Shown: piece by piece, positions 1-9,414 of the stretch
How positions within the stretch are numbered: position 1 is the first letter of the stretch
Layout: every line of letters starts with the position of its first letter
Assembly: GCA_017347445.1 (NCBI GenBank)
Contig: AP021856.1
Span: 3,170,613 to 3,234,612, forward strand
Direction: 5' to 3'
Length of the DNA: 64,000 nt
DNA from: Candidatus Brocadia pituitae
GTDB lineage: Bacteria; Planctomycetota; Brocadiia; Brocadiales; Brocadiaceae
The notes under the pieces: model-generated
What the model was told of the DNA's origin: nothing
Seen by the model: only the letters and a program-made list of their open reading frames with translations
Databases searched by the model: none
Translations under genes and position numbers: made by a program

Positions 1-7
1 AAAAGAA

Positions 8-808
8 TTACATCTGCCTTTTTAGAATAAAAGGCAGGTGAACCTGGTCCTGTTTATAGTCGCCGGTAAGCGCATACATGATGATGTTTATACCGAGACG
101 AAATGCCATAGACCGTTGTGCCTCACCTCCAGGAGTCACCTGATATTCCCAGGAACCAAGCGGGTCTTTAGCCCAGGCGCCTCCCATGTCGTTCTGTGAA
201 TAGATAATGGCCGCCCGGTTTTCTGTGGTTATACCTTCCAGATAAGATTTTTCCATAATCCTTCCGTAGGACTGGTTCAGTAAGTAAAAAGATTTGAAAA
301 TCGTGTGATCTGCGGGTAGTCTTTCCAGGGATTTATTGGGAAACAGCCGCTTGACTTCACGCCGCACAGAATTATCAAACCCAAAATTGCTCTTTCCGAC
401 GCAGTCGTCAATCAAGAGTGTGCCTCCGAATTCCAGATATAGTTTGAGATTGCTGATTTCTCTATCACTGAATGGTGGAAGTTCCTGGTCGCCCGACATA
501 TAAAGAAATGGGTATTCAAAGATAGTGATGTCATCTGCCCGAAGGATTACCGTATCAATACGCGCCTCAACGCTGGTTCGCTTGATAAGCTCCCACATCA
601 GGCGATTTCCCGCACGGGGTCGTGGATTCCAGTTCCCTCCTGAATACTCTAGTTGGGCAAAGGTAAATTTTGAAGCTTCACCCATCGCAAAACCCTTACA
701 GGGGAAAAAAGTAAAACCGCAGATTACAAAGATTGCACAGATAAAGAATCTGAGATTCCTGCGGATGACAGGCCACAGCAGGACAGAGACACGGAGACAA
801 TAATACAT
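8..808 (-). CDS. DUF4159 domain protein, exported
   Basis: Complete 266-residue protein. A hydrophobic stretch at about residues 20-42 looks like a signal anchor or uncleaved signal peptide, so the rest is probably outside the cytoplasm. The body fits DUF4159: an early FAQLEYSGG motif, WELIKRTS, then the paired motifs PFLYMSGD and GGTLLIDDC, typical of these glutamine-amidotransferase-like folds. The biochemical role of the family is unknown. DUF4159 genes often neighbour MoxR/DUF58/BatA-type clusters, but here the next gene to the right is divergent, so any operon partners lie left of the window. The ATG at 808 is preceded by GAGGAT and is accepted as start. An extra open frame over its upstream region (724-954) is a shadow. 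Confidence 0.8.
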   Translation of the reverse strand: MYYCLRVSVLLWPVIRRNLRFFICAIFVICGFTFFPCKGFAMGEASKFTFAQLEYSGGNWNPRPRAGNRLMWELIKRTSVEARIDTVILRADDITIFEYPFLYMSGDQELPPFSDREISNLKLYLEFGGTLLIDDCVGKSNFGFDNSVRREVKRLFPNKSLERLPADHTIFKSFYLLNQSYGRIMEKSYLEGITTENRAAIIYSQNDMGGAWAKDPLGSWEYQVTPGGEAQRSMAFRLGINIIMYALTGDYKQDQVHLPFILKRQM

Positions 809-1171
809 GCTATTATCCTCAATTTTGCTCCCCTTTCCTCAATACAGCGGAAAGCGAATTTGCGCAGTACATATTTCAGATCGTGTAAAGAGTGCAGTTG
901 ACAGAAGGAGACGGAGATGAAAGAAAGTGTATCACATACGGTAGGGGAGTGCAAGTATCATGTGGCAGTGAGTCCTGTTGAAATATTTCAAGGGAATACA
1001 TTTCCTCGACAAAAAGGGAAAAATAGTGTATGCTAAAGCTTTAAAGAGATAAGGTGCAGGATTCAAGATGAGAGATGAAGCGTGCCGTCGTAAATAGCAC
1101 GACCTTCGATAGAGTGGCGTGTTCTCAGTGGTTAATTTTTCGTACTATTTAAAATCGACGAGGAGAAAGAA

Positions 1172-4100
1172 ATGAGTCGGAAGATGGTTACCGTTGATGG
1201 CTGTACGGCGTGTGCACATGTGGTGCATGCTACCAATGAAATTATCACAATTTATCCGATAACGCCTTCTTCGCCAATCGCCGAGATATGCGATGCCAAG
1301 ACGGCCGCTGGACAGGTGAACATCTGGGGGTCGGTGCCGAAGGTAAGCCAGATGCAGTCAGAGGCAGGCGTTGCTGGGGCGGTGCACGGGTCGCTGACAA
1401 CAGGTGCGCTGGCAACCACGATTTCATGTTCTCAGGGGCTTCTATTGCTTCTTCCGAACATGTACAAGATTGCCGGAGAACTTGTCCCAACTGTCTTTCA
1501 CTTGACTGCTCGTTCCCTGGCATGTCAGGGATTATCGATTTTTGGCGACCATTCAGACGTCATGGCCGCGCGTTCTACGGGCTTTGCCATGCTGTGCTCG
1601 AAAAACGTGCAGGAGGCCATGGACTTCGCCTTGATTGCTCAGGCGGCGGCCCTCGAGTCCAGGATACCGTTCATGCATTTCTTCGATGGATTCAGGACGT
1701 CCCACGAGGTGCAAAAGATTGAAGAGGTGTCTTTTGATGATATGCGGGCAATGATCGATAACGATCTGGTGATAGCCCACCGCAAGCGGGGTCTTACCCC
1801 AGACAATCCTTCTATCCGCGGCACTGCTCAGAACCCTGATGTGTACTTTCAGGGACGGGAAACCGTGAATAAATATTATGCCGCGACACCTTCCCTTGTG
1901 CAGAAGGCAATGGACAAATTTGCCAGGGTTACCGGTCGCCAGTATAAACTTTTTGACTACTCTGGCGTACCCAATGCTGAACGCATTATTATCATTATGG
2001 GCTCAGCCGGAGAGACAGTGTTTAATACCATCCAGAAACTCAACGCACAGGGAGAAAAACTGGGATTGATCCAGGTAAGGCTGTACCGACCGTTTGATGT
2101 TGATGCCTTTGCCGATAGCTTGCCTGCCAGTGTAAAGGCGATTGCCGTCCTTGACCGCACCAAGGAGCCCGGCGCTATTGGTGAACCGTTATATCTCGAT
2201 GTAAGAACGGCCATCGGTGAAGCACTGGATAGGGGGACGGCAAAATTCAAGAATTACCCGGTAGTGGTTGGCGGCCGTTATGGGCTTGGTTCAAAGGATT
2301 TCACCCCAGCTATGGTGAAGGCCGTATTTGATAATATCGCACAGAGTAAACCGAAGAACCACTTTACCATTGGTATTAACGATGACGTTACCGGCACCAG
2401 CCTTACGTACAATGAATCCTTTACGATTGAAGGGAAAGAGGCGTATCGGGCATTGTTTTATGGCCTTGGGGCAGACGGTACCGTTGGCGCAAATAAGAAT
2501 ACAATCAAGATTATTGGCTCTGAAACAGATAACTATGCGCAGGGTTACTTTGTGTATGACTCAAAAAAGTCTGGTTCAACGACGGTATCCCACCTGCGCT
2601 TTGGAAAAGACAAAATACTTAATCCGTACCTTGTCACAAAGGCAAATTTCATTGCCTGCCATAATCCGTCATTCCTTGAAAAATACGATATGTTGTCTCA
2701 TGCGGAGGAAGGCGCAACGTTTCTCCTGACTACCTCAAAAAACAAGGACGAGATATGGGACAGTCTGCCGGTGGAAGTGCAGGAACATCTCATTACCAAG
2801 AAGATGAAATTCTATATTATCGATGCTATCGCCCTTGCCGAGGAGATCGGGCTAGGCACGCGGATTAACACCATTATGCAGACCGCCTTCTTTGTTATTT
2901 CAGGCATTATTCCCAGGGAAGAAGCTGTCGATGCAATCAAGACCGAGCTTAAAAAGACGTATCAAAAGAAGGGCGATGAAGTGGTCAAGATGAACTACGC
3001 CTCCGTGGACAAGGCGCTTCAAAATATTGTTGAGGTAAAAGTGCCTGCCAGGGTTACCAGCAAACTCAGGATGCGGCCGCCAGTACCTGAAAATGCCCCT
3101 GAATTTGTAAAAAATGTAACAGCAAAGATGATTGCCAACAAAGGGGATTATTTGCCCGTTTCAGCCATACCGGCCGATGGCACCTGGCCTACCGGAACGA
3201 CTCAGTATGAAAAGAGGAATATTGGGGTACATATTCCTGAGTGGGAACCTGATGCATGTATTCAGTGCGGTCAGTGCTCATTTGTCTGTCCCCACGCAAC
3301 GATCCGGATAAAGGCGTATGATTCTGCATTATTAAAGGATGCACCCCAAAAATTTAAATCGATTGATGCGACGGGTAAAGAACTGAAAGGGCTGAAGTTT
3401 ACCGTCCAGGTAGCGCCGGAAGATTGTACCGGGTGTGGTTCCTGTGTGTTCAACTGTCCCGGCCAAAAGAAGGATGAACAGGGGAACAAGATCCCCGGTG
3501 TCAAGGCTATCAATATGAAGCTTCAGGAGCCGCTCCGTCATCATGAGGCGGAGAACTACCAGTTCTTCCTTGATCTCCCCGAAACGGATGCTTCGCGGTT
3601 TAACGTTAATTCCGTGAAAGGGAGCCAGTTTGTAAAGCCGCTTATTGAATATCACAGCGCTTGCGCAGGATGCGGGGAAACTCCCTATATCAAATTGATT
3701 ACCCAGCTATTTGGCGATCGCCTGATTATTGCCAATGCCACAGGGTGTTCATCCATTTACGGTGGAAATCTACCAACAACTCCCTATACCAAGAGGGCTG
3801 ATGGACGTGGGCCAGCGTGGTCGAACTCCCTCTTTGAGGACACAGCAGAATTTGGTCTTGGTATGCGGCAGACGGTAGATAAGTTTCATTCCCAGGCAGT
3901 AGAGTTGCTGGAAAAACTGGTCAAGACGCCTGCGTATGGGGATGCAAAAGAACTTTTTGAGTCCTTGAAAAACGCCGACCAATCTACCCAGGAAGGAATT
4001 GAAAAACAGAGAGGACGTATAGAAGAGCTGAAAAAGCGGCTGTCAAAGGATGCCTCATCCGATGCAAAGAGTCTCCTCTCTCTTGCTGATTATTTGGTCA

Positions 4101-4753
4101 AGAAATCGGTATGGTCGATTGGCGGTGACGGATGGGGTTATGACATCGGGTATGGTGGGGTTGATCATGTACTGGCGTCGGGCGAAAATATAAAGCTCCT
4201 TATTATGGATACCGAGGTCTATTCGAATACCGGTGGACAGATGTCCAAGGCGACTCCGATGGGGGCGGTTGCACAGTTTGCAGCCGGTGGAAAGAGGACA
4301 CACAAGAAAAATATCGCTTTGATGATGGCTACCTATGGCAAGATATACGTTGCTCAGGTGGCATTCGGGGCAAACCTTGCCCAAACCGTCAGGGCAATAA
4401 CAGAGGCAGAGGCATACAACGGCCCGGCGCTGATTGTTGCCTACTCGGTGTGTATTGCCCATGGCTTTGACATGAGCAGGGGCATAGAACAGCAGAAAAA
4501 GGCGGTTGCCAGTGGATATTGGCCGCTTTACCGGTATAATCCGCAGCTTGAGGCACAAGGGAAGAATCCTTTGGTTCTTGACAGCAAGGATCCCTCCGCT
4601 TCTTTTGAAGAATATGCCTATAATGAAAATCGCTATCGGGCGTTAAAGGCGAGCAATCCTGAAGTAGCCGCAGCGCTGATGAAGCAGGCGGAGGCAGAAA
4701 TCCAGAGGCGGTGGAAATTGCTCAAACACCAGGCAGCATGGTCGCCTGTGTAG
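1172..4753 (+). CDS. nifJ: Pyruvate:ferredoxin (flavodoxin) oxidoreductase
   Basis: 1193-residue homodimer-type PFOR, full length. It interconverts pyruvate plus CoA with acetyl-CoA, CO2 and reduced ferredoxin in the cytoplasm. The N-terminal domain carries the ITPSSPIAE motif. Two ferredoxin-type 4Fe-4S motifs follow, CIQCGQCSFVCP near residue 696 and CTGCGSCVFNCP near 752. The cluster and thiamine-diphosphate domain begins with CAGCGE near 831, continues with ATGCSSIYGG, and has the TPP signature GDGWGYDIGYGG near 985 followed by DTEVYSNTGGQ. The GAGGAG at 1160-1165 fixes the ATG start. No operon partner is adjacent. In autotrophs using the Wood-Ljungdahl route the enzyme commonly runs in the pyruvate-synthesis direction; that is family knowledge, not visible here. 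Confidence 0.97.
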   Translation: MSRKMVTVDGCTACAHVVHATNEIITIYPITPSSPIAEICDAKTAAGQVNIWGSVPKVSQMQSEAGVAGAVHGSLTTGALATTISCSQGLLLLLPNMYKIAGELVPTVFHLTARSLACQGLSIFGDHSDVMAARSTGFAMLCSKNVQEAMDFALIAQAAALESRIPFMHFFDGFRTSHEVQKIEEVSFDDMRAMIDNDLVIAHRKRGLTPDNPSIRGTAQNPDVYFQGRETVNKYYAATPSLVQKAMDKFARVTGRQYKLFDYSGVPNAERIIIIMGSAGETVFNTIQKLNAQGEKLGLIQVRLYRPFDVDAFADSLPASVKAIAVLDRTKEPGAIGEPLYLDVRTAIGEALDRGTAKFKNYPVVVGGRYGLGSKDFTPAMVKAVFDNIAQSKPKNHFTIGINDDVTGTSLTYNESFTIEGKEAYRALFYGLGADGTVGANKNTIKIIGSETDNYAQGYFVYDSKKSGSTTVSHLRFGKDKILNPYLVTKANFIACHNPSFLEKYDMLSHAEEGATFLLTTSKNKDEIWDSLPVEVQEHLITKKMKFYIIDAIALAEEIGLGTRINTIMQTAFFVISGIIPREEAVDAIKTELKKTYQKKGDEVVKMNYASVDKALQNIVEVKVPARVTSKLRMRPPVPENAPEFVKNVTAKMIANKGDYLPVSAIPADGTWPTGTTQYEKRNIGVHIPEWEPDACIQCGQCSFVCPHATIRIKAYDSALLKDAPQKFKSIDATGKELKGLKFTVQVAPEDCTGCGSCVFNCPGQKKDEQGNKIPGVKAINMKLQEPLRHHEAENYQFFLDLPETDASRFNVNSVKGSQFVKPLIEYHSACAGCGETPYIKLITQLFGDRLIIANATGCSSIYGGNLPTTPYTKRADGRGPAWSNSLFEDTAEFGLGMRQTVDKFHSQAVELLEKLVKTPAYGDAKELFESLKNADQSTQEGIEKQRGRIEELKKRLSKDASSDAKSLLSLADYLVKKSVWSIGGDGWGYDIGYGGVDHVLASGENIKLLIMDTEVYSNTGGQMSKATPMGAVAQFAAGGKRTHKKNIALMMATYGKIYVAQVAFGANLAQTVRAITEAEAYNGPALIVAYSVCIAHGFDMSRGIEQQKKAVASGYWPLYRYNPQLEAQGKNPLVLDSKDPSASFEEYAYNENRYRALKASNPEVAAALMKQAEAEIQRRWKLLKHQAAWSPV

Positions 4754-4966
4754 ATTTTTTATTCAGCAGTATGCCGTATTTAGTAAATAAAGCGGCAGGG
4801 ATATTTAGCATAAGTACTTATCCTGTTTTCTTGATATCACTCAATTTGTAATGTTAACAAGTTAGAATTATAGTAGTAAAAATTTTATATGTAAATATTT
4901 ATATCAATTTTCCTTGATTTGCACTGTACTATTTGTCAAATTAAAGAAAACTTGTTAATAACATTA

Positions 4967-6028
4967 TTAGGCGGCGATGGGCACGCCGGCGGAGTGAAGC
5001 GGTGAAACACTACGACATCATAAACAACGAACTGGTCGTATCGCCCGTTGGCGCCGGCGCGATCGTGGTCGCGAGCGCGCCAGATGCTGAGGAGCGAAGG
5101 TCTATCAAGGAGACATTTCAGCTTGATGACTACGACTTGGGATCAACTCTGGACCCAGACGAGGTTCCTCGTCTGGAGAATTCTAAAGGGAGGCTGTTCC
5201 TGATCTGGAAGGTTCCGGAACCGGCATCGGTATCAGGTACCGTGGAGTTGGGTATCAGCACATTGGGGATCTACCTTGTGCAGGATCGACTCATGCTGGT
5301 TCGGGCCAGCGGCGACGTCGGGTTCGCCGACCGAGAGTTTCGCGGTGTTCGGAACGCTTCCGACGTGATGTTGGCCATCCTGCTGCGGACGGTCCGACAC
5401 TGTGTCGGACACCTTCGGGTTATCCGTCAGATGAGCAGAGAACTGGAGAAGAAGATCACGACGTCCATGGAGAACAGGCATCTGGTCCAAATGTTCTCCT
5501 TGAACGAGGACCTTGTTTACTATCAGGACGCTATCGAGGGTAACGCCGCTGTGCTGTCAAAGCTTCGGGGCGTTGCGGGCCAGTTCGGGTTTGAGGCTCG
5601 GCAGTTGGAACTGCTCGACAACATCGTACTGGAGAACACCCAAGCCGCCCGTCAAGCGGCTATCTTCGCCTCCGTGCTTAGTGGTCTCATGGACGCTCGG
5701 GGCACCATCGTCAACAACAACATGAACGTATTGCTTAAGAACCTCACGCTGATCAACATCGTCTTCTTGCCGCTCAATCTCATCGCGAGCATTGGCGGGA
5801 TGTCTGAGTGGAGCATGATGACGGAGGGCCTGGATTGGCGGCTATCCTACACCCTTTTCTCTCTTGGAATGGTGGTTATTGGCGGTGTCACGTGGCTTCT
5901 GATGAAGAAGTTAATCAACAGGGGCGTGGCGCGGTCGCAAGTGACCGGCGGCGCGCCGCCTAGTCGCCGCCTAACAGGCCGATGAAGCTGACAGTTGCCT
6001 GCGGCGCCCGCAGCTTATCGGCATGACG
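4967..6028 (+). mobile_element. Single integron-type gene cassette carrying a corA-like gene
   Basis: The interval begins TTAGGC (4967-4972) and ends with the G of GTTAGGT at 6028, the two points where integron integrases cut. One GC-rich gene fills it, starting 35 bp from the left edge with its stop codon inside the attC, as in classical cassettes. The 5' TTAGGC is the exact reverse complement of GCCTAA in the left core of the attC (5969-5975), so the excised circle would have a perfect attC. The one mismatch at the integrated right core (GTTAGGT) falls in bases supplied by the neighbouring DNA. No integrase gene or second attC is visible, so this is a lone cassette or an array remnant. The base before the left cut is A rather than the usual G. 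Confidence 0.82.
5002..5985 (+). CDS. CorA-family divalent metal ion transporter
   Basis: 327 residues. The long charged N-terminal cytoplasmic region fits a CorA funnel. Two C-terminal membrane helices follow: about residues 250-272 (INIVFLPLNLIASIGGM) and 283-307. CorA channels carry Mg2+ or Co2+ as pentamers and have a GMN loop after the first helix. Here the loop reads GMSEW, so the Asn is replaced by Ser; GMN variants occur in the wider CorA/ZntB-like superfamily and may alter ion choice. The start is taken as GTG at 5002, just inside the cassette edge. The stop TGA (5983-5985) lies within the attC and contains its extrahelical G. The gene is clearly richer in GC than its neighbours, which supports recent transfer. 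Confidence 0.82.
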   Translation: MKHYDIINNELVVSPVGAGAIVVASAPDAEERRSIKETFQLDDYDLGSTLDPDEVPRLENSKGRLFLIWKVPEPASVSGTVELGISTLGIYLVQDRLMLVRASGDVGFADREFRGVRNASDVMLAILLRTVRHCVGHLRVIRQMSRELEKKITTSMENRHLVQMFSLNEDLVYYQDAIEGNAAVLSKLRGVAGQFGFEARQLELLDNIVLENTQAARQAAIFASVLSGLMDARGTIVNNNMNVLLKNLTLINIVFLPLNLIASIGGMSEWSMMTEGLDWRLSYTLFSLGMVVIGGVTWLLMKKLINRGVARSQVTGGAPPSRRLTGR

Positions 6029-6034
6029 TTAGGT
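5969..6034 (+). other. attC recombination site
   Basis: 66 bp. The outer cores are GCCTAAC (5969-5975) and GTTAGGT (6028-6034), matching RYYYAAC and GTTRRRY. The inner arms are GCCGATGAAGCTG (5978-5990) and CAGCTTATCGGC (6011-6022). They pair perfectly except for one extra G at 5984, the typical extrahelical base that sets strand choice. The 20-base centre is a GC-rich variable terminal structure. Confidence 0.85.
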
Positions 6035-6473
6035 AGTGTCTGAACGAAAACGCACTTTTTGTAAAAGTGCGAGGGCGATTTTTTCCTTACCAAGAGATCA
6101 TTTTAAAATTTGAGATTGGGTTTTTGCTAAAATACGGTTCTTTTACCCGTTTCCCTTGATTTTTTCTTTAATTTAACCTTGTCTGGGCGCACCTTCCGCC
6201 CTGCAGACTGTTTTTCTTCGTGTTTTCTGTTTGCTTAGGCGGCTTTTCGCGACTTTTCGCACTGCTTCCGGGAAACAGAGGGGTCAAATCTTTACAGGCT
6301 GTCCGAGAATGCAACCATGAATAAAGACACAGGAAATTGTGTATAAAGGAAATACGATCGATAAACAAATCAGAAAAAGGTTAAAATATTTCCATCCAAA
6401 TCATACTTTTATCTCAAGAGCATAAAAAGGACATGAAACTCCCCCAATGCGGGCTTGTTTTCCTTGTATTACC
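6035..6473. other. Non-coding stretch between cassette and IS1182 remnant
   Basis: No convincing gene. A perfect 9-bp hairpin with a 3-base loop lies at 6051-6071 (CGCACTTTT / AAAAGTGCG), followed by T6 about a dozen bases on, so it could act as a terminator. CTGTCCGAGAAT at 6299-6310 recurs at two other insertion scars in the window. A 66-codon minus-strand frame here has no recognisable motif and is not called. Confidence 0.5.
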
Positions 6474-7420
6474 TTATACCGCGGCGAGCCGTATTCCAAG
6501 TTTCAGCATCTTTTTTAAATTCCAACCAATACACATCAGTTTAAACTCCCACGGACTTTTTCCAGTCCTCGCAAGAGAAAGTTGCGATACCCCACATTAA
6601 ATTTCAGATGCCCAAAGACGGGTTCAATGATATACTGACGCATAAAATATTTTCGCCTTCCCTCATCCGATATCAGCTTTTATCTCATCTTTTGTAAAAG
6701 AGGTTCACGAATATCTATGAGGAGTTCTCTCGCCTTTGCCTTCGTGCATAATGACCGCTTCTGACATGCCCCACACTCCGTCCCCCGGTAAACTTTATGA
6801 TTCCACTGACGGCTCTCCGTCTTCTTTGTTCTGGTCCTCCAGTATGTTAGCCGCTTCCCCTCCGGACATACATAACTATCACTTGTCGCATCATATTTAA
6901 AATTACTGTAGTGATACCGATGTTCCTCTTTTTCATACTCGCCTGACTGGTATTGTTGAAAATTACTATCAGGCACATATCCATCTATCTCTCTTTGCTC
7001 CAGATACTCATAGTTTGCATAGCTCCCGTACCCACAATCTGCCGCTACTTCTTTGACTTTTTCTTGCGTGTTTGACTCTGTCTGCTCTATCACCGGTTTC
7101 AATTGATTCCGATCATTCGCTTCTGTTACTGCTTCCCCTGCTACGATAATCCCTGATTCGGTTACCGCCGCCTGGCAATTGTATCCAGGACGAATGTCTT
7201 TACTTCCGCCCGATTTCATATGATTGGCATCCCGGTCGGTAAGATTGATCTTCTCTTTTCCTTCCTCCTTCATTACCTCCAGCGCCTCTTCTATTCTCCT
7301 TTTCAGGTACGTACGCTCGGATAACTTCTTCTGTAATGCCTCTTGTTCCGAATCAATTTTGCAGCTCTCGTCTTCCTGGTTGTCAATGGTTTCCGCTTCC
7401 TTTAATAATGTCGCTATCTA
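6474..7420 (-). pseudogene. IS1182-type transposase, 3' exon, degraded
   Basis: C-terminal two thirds of a DDE transposase. Reading leftward from the intron there is a charged coiled segment, then TDRDANHMKSGG, the second catalytic region VAADCGYGSYANYEYL, a CPEGKRLTY / CGACQKRSLCT cysteine region, and the third catalytic region IIEPVFGHLKFN. The gene is dead. An in-frame TAA sits at 6680-6682 and one base is missing from a G run near 6555, after which the frame resumes as CIGWNLKKMLKLG and ends at 6474. The 5' exon lies beyond the group II intron at 9415-9945. Confidence 0.82.
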
Positions 7421-9414
7421 GCTGGTAGACTGGAGGCAGAGCCTCCAGCCCCCAATCGTCGCCAGGTACATTGGACAACGACCACTGCACCTTTTTAAAC
7501 CATACGTCTTTCTCGTAGTTAGCGACCCCAGTAGCGTTGCTCTATACCAGAGAAGAGGTAACCTATCATGCCTTAGCACACGTCTTAAGAAATTCTCTTT
7601 CAAATGAGAGTAATCCCATCTTGAAGAAACGGTGTACCGGGAAGCGTTTGTTGTCAGTTTTCCACTTTCTCGAAAACTTGAAGCATCGAAGCCTCATTCG
7701 TACCCAGCAGTCTAACGAGCGATATACCTTTTGTACATCGCCCAGCCGAAAATAGTTGACATGTCCACGAATTACCGGGTTTAATGTATCAATGACGGCT
7801 TGCAGATTAACGCCTTGTGTGCGTCTGGTGATGTTCCTGATGTTGTTCTTGAGTTTATCCAGTGACTTCATGCTTATCCCTTTGTAATTGCCAGAGAAGT
7901 TGTATCCGAGAAACCTGAAGCCTCGTTTGAAGTTGGTGAGCTTGGTTTTATCCTCGCTCAGCTTCATTCCAAGCTTCCCTTCAATGATTTCCTTGACATA
8001 AGTAAGGGCGGCAGGGAGTTCTTCTTTGGTCTTTGTCATGACAACGAAGTCATCAGCATAGCGGACAAACTTATATCCCGCTTTTTCAAGCTCCTTATCG
8101 ATGATGTCACCGACAAGGTTGGCAAGTAGGGGAGATATGACACCTCCTTGCGGAGTGCCTTCGGTTGTCTTATGCACGATGCCGTCCTCCATGACACCTG
8201 CCTTAAGCATGTGCTCAACGCTGTTTAAAACCCATCCATCAGCAATCTTTTCACGCAAGGAGTTCATGATGAGCTTATGAGGTATCGTGTCATAGAATGC
8301 CTTTATATCGGCATCCAATAAACTCCGATACCCTTCCTGCTTATACTGTTCAAGCCTCTTGATAGCATCGTGGCAGCATCTCTCCGGACGAAATCCAAAG
8401 CTGTTGTCTGAGAATTCCTTCTCAAATATTGGCTCTATGATTTGCCTGAATGCCTGCTGTACCACCCTGTCTTTAACGATGGGAATGCCAAGAGGTCTTT
8501 TCCCGTGTTTGCCTTTGGGAATATATACCCTCAGCACAGGAGAGGGTTGGTATATCGTAGTTTTTAGCTCCTTGTGAATATTCGTGATATTCGTATCAAG
8601 ATCAGCTTCAAACTGTTTTATACTCACCCTGTCAAGACCAGCTTTGCCTTTGTTCTTCTTTACGTGCCCAAAAGCAGCATAAAGGTTTTTGAGGCCAAAC
8701 ACCTTGTCTCTTAATGAATGATACTTCAGCATCTCCCGATAAATTCCTTTTGATTGATTACGGTTGATAGATTTGTCAACCGTGTTTCCTGAGTGCTCGT
8801 ACCCCATGCCATAAACACCACAAGAGAGGCTCTTGTTACTACCGTGCTTTCTGCAAAGAGTATCTGTCCTCACTGAACGTATTTAATCTATCCCTTTCAT
8901 CAACTCCACTACGGTTATGCCCCTTCATCCTGAAGCCAGTTCAGGACTATTATGAGCAATGCTGACGACTTCAAAGACAGACCTGTGAGAGCCAGTCGTC
9001 TGTTACCATCTCATATAGCCTGGATTTCGGATTTCCCTTATACCTTGCTGTTAGGGAATTTCTTCCCAAGACGTAAGTCCTCCCTCGGTCATATGGATTA
9101 CCCCTTTTCACTTCGTGATGTATGTTCAAACGCATTATCCAGAGATGTTTTCGCCTAATCTCCTGCATCATCTCTAACAGGGACATTGTCAGTGCTTCAC
9201 CGAGAAAGGGCAGTTGGCACGAACTAACACGCCATACTCATACACCCCAAAAGGTCGTCTGTACCTCGTAACTCCGTCATACCCCTCACGGGAAATACGC
9301 TATCTTTCTACGCATACGGATTGCTCCATGGTATGCGCATAGGGACAAACTTCTCCACGAGAACTTAGGCTTGCAGAGATGGTATTTTCAACCACTTAGG
9401 TATTCCATACTTCA
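7421..9414 (-). mobile_element. Group II intron inserted in an IS1182 transposase gene
   Basis: About 2 kb lies between two halves of one transposase: the upstream half breaks off after LSGIEE and the downstream half resumes at IATLLKEAE. The architecture fits a mobile group II intron: about 540 nt of non-coding RNA (domains I-III) on the 5' side, a maturase gene in domain IV, and about 145 nt on the 3' side where domains V and VI should lie. The 5' end near GTGCCTTG resembles, but does not exactly match, the common GTGYG start. A GAAA-containing hairpin near 7500-7530 is a weak domain V candidate. Exact ends are uncertain by several bases. Its orientation matches the host gene, so splicing would rejoin the exons. 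Confidence 0.8.
7566..8873 (-). CDS. ltrA: Group II intron-encoded reverse transcriptase/maturase
   Basis: 435 residues. The reverse-transcriptase core shows RPLGIPIVKDRVVQ, FGFRPERCCHDAI, the TPQGGVISPLLANL motif and the catalytic YADD near residue 272. The C-terminal maturase (X/GIIM) region includes HVNYFRLGDVQKVYR and WVRMRLRCFKFSRKWK. There is no HNH endonuclease domain, so it belongs to the endonuclease-free lineages. The protein assists intron splicing and reverse-transcribes the intron into target DNA. The frame is intact, unlike the surrounding transposase, suggesting the intron is younger than the IS decay or still selected. The exact start is unsure; the conserved part begins near MLKYHSLRDKVFGLKNL. 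Confidence 0.93.
   Translation of the reverse strand: MRTDTLCRKHGSNKSLSCGVYGMGYEHSGNTVDKSINRNQSKGIYREMLKYHSLRDKVFGLKNLYAAFGHVKKNKGKAGLDRVSIKQFEADLDTNITNIHKELKTTIYQPSPVLRVYIPKGKHGKRPLGIPIVKDRVVQQAFRQIIEPIFEKEFSDNSFGFRPERCCHDAIKRLEQYKQEGYRSLLDADIKAFYDTIPHKLIMNSLREKIADGWVLNSVEHMLKAGVMEDGIVHKTTEGTPQGGVISPLLANLVGDIIDKELEKAGYKFVRYADDFVVMTKTKEELPAALTYVKEIIEGKLGMKLSEDKTKLTNFKRGFRFLGYNFSGNYKGISMKSLDKLKNNIRNITRRTQGVNLQAVIDTLNPVIRGHVNYFRLGDVQKVYRSLDCWVRMRLRCFKFSRKWKTDNKRFPVHRFFKMGLLSFEREFLKTCAKA

Noticed and set aside
724-954. 76-codon minus-strand frame upstream of the DUF4159 gene
   Set aside because: No motif, overlaps the signal region of the real gene in another frame.
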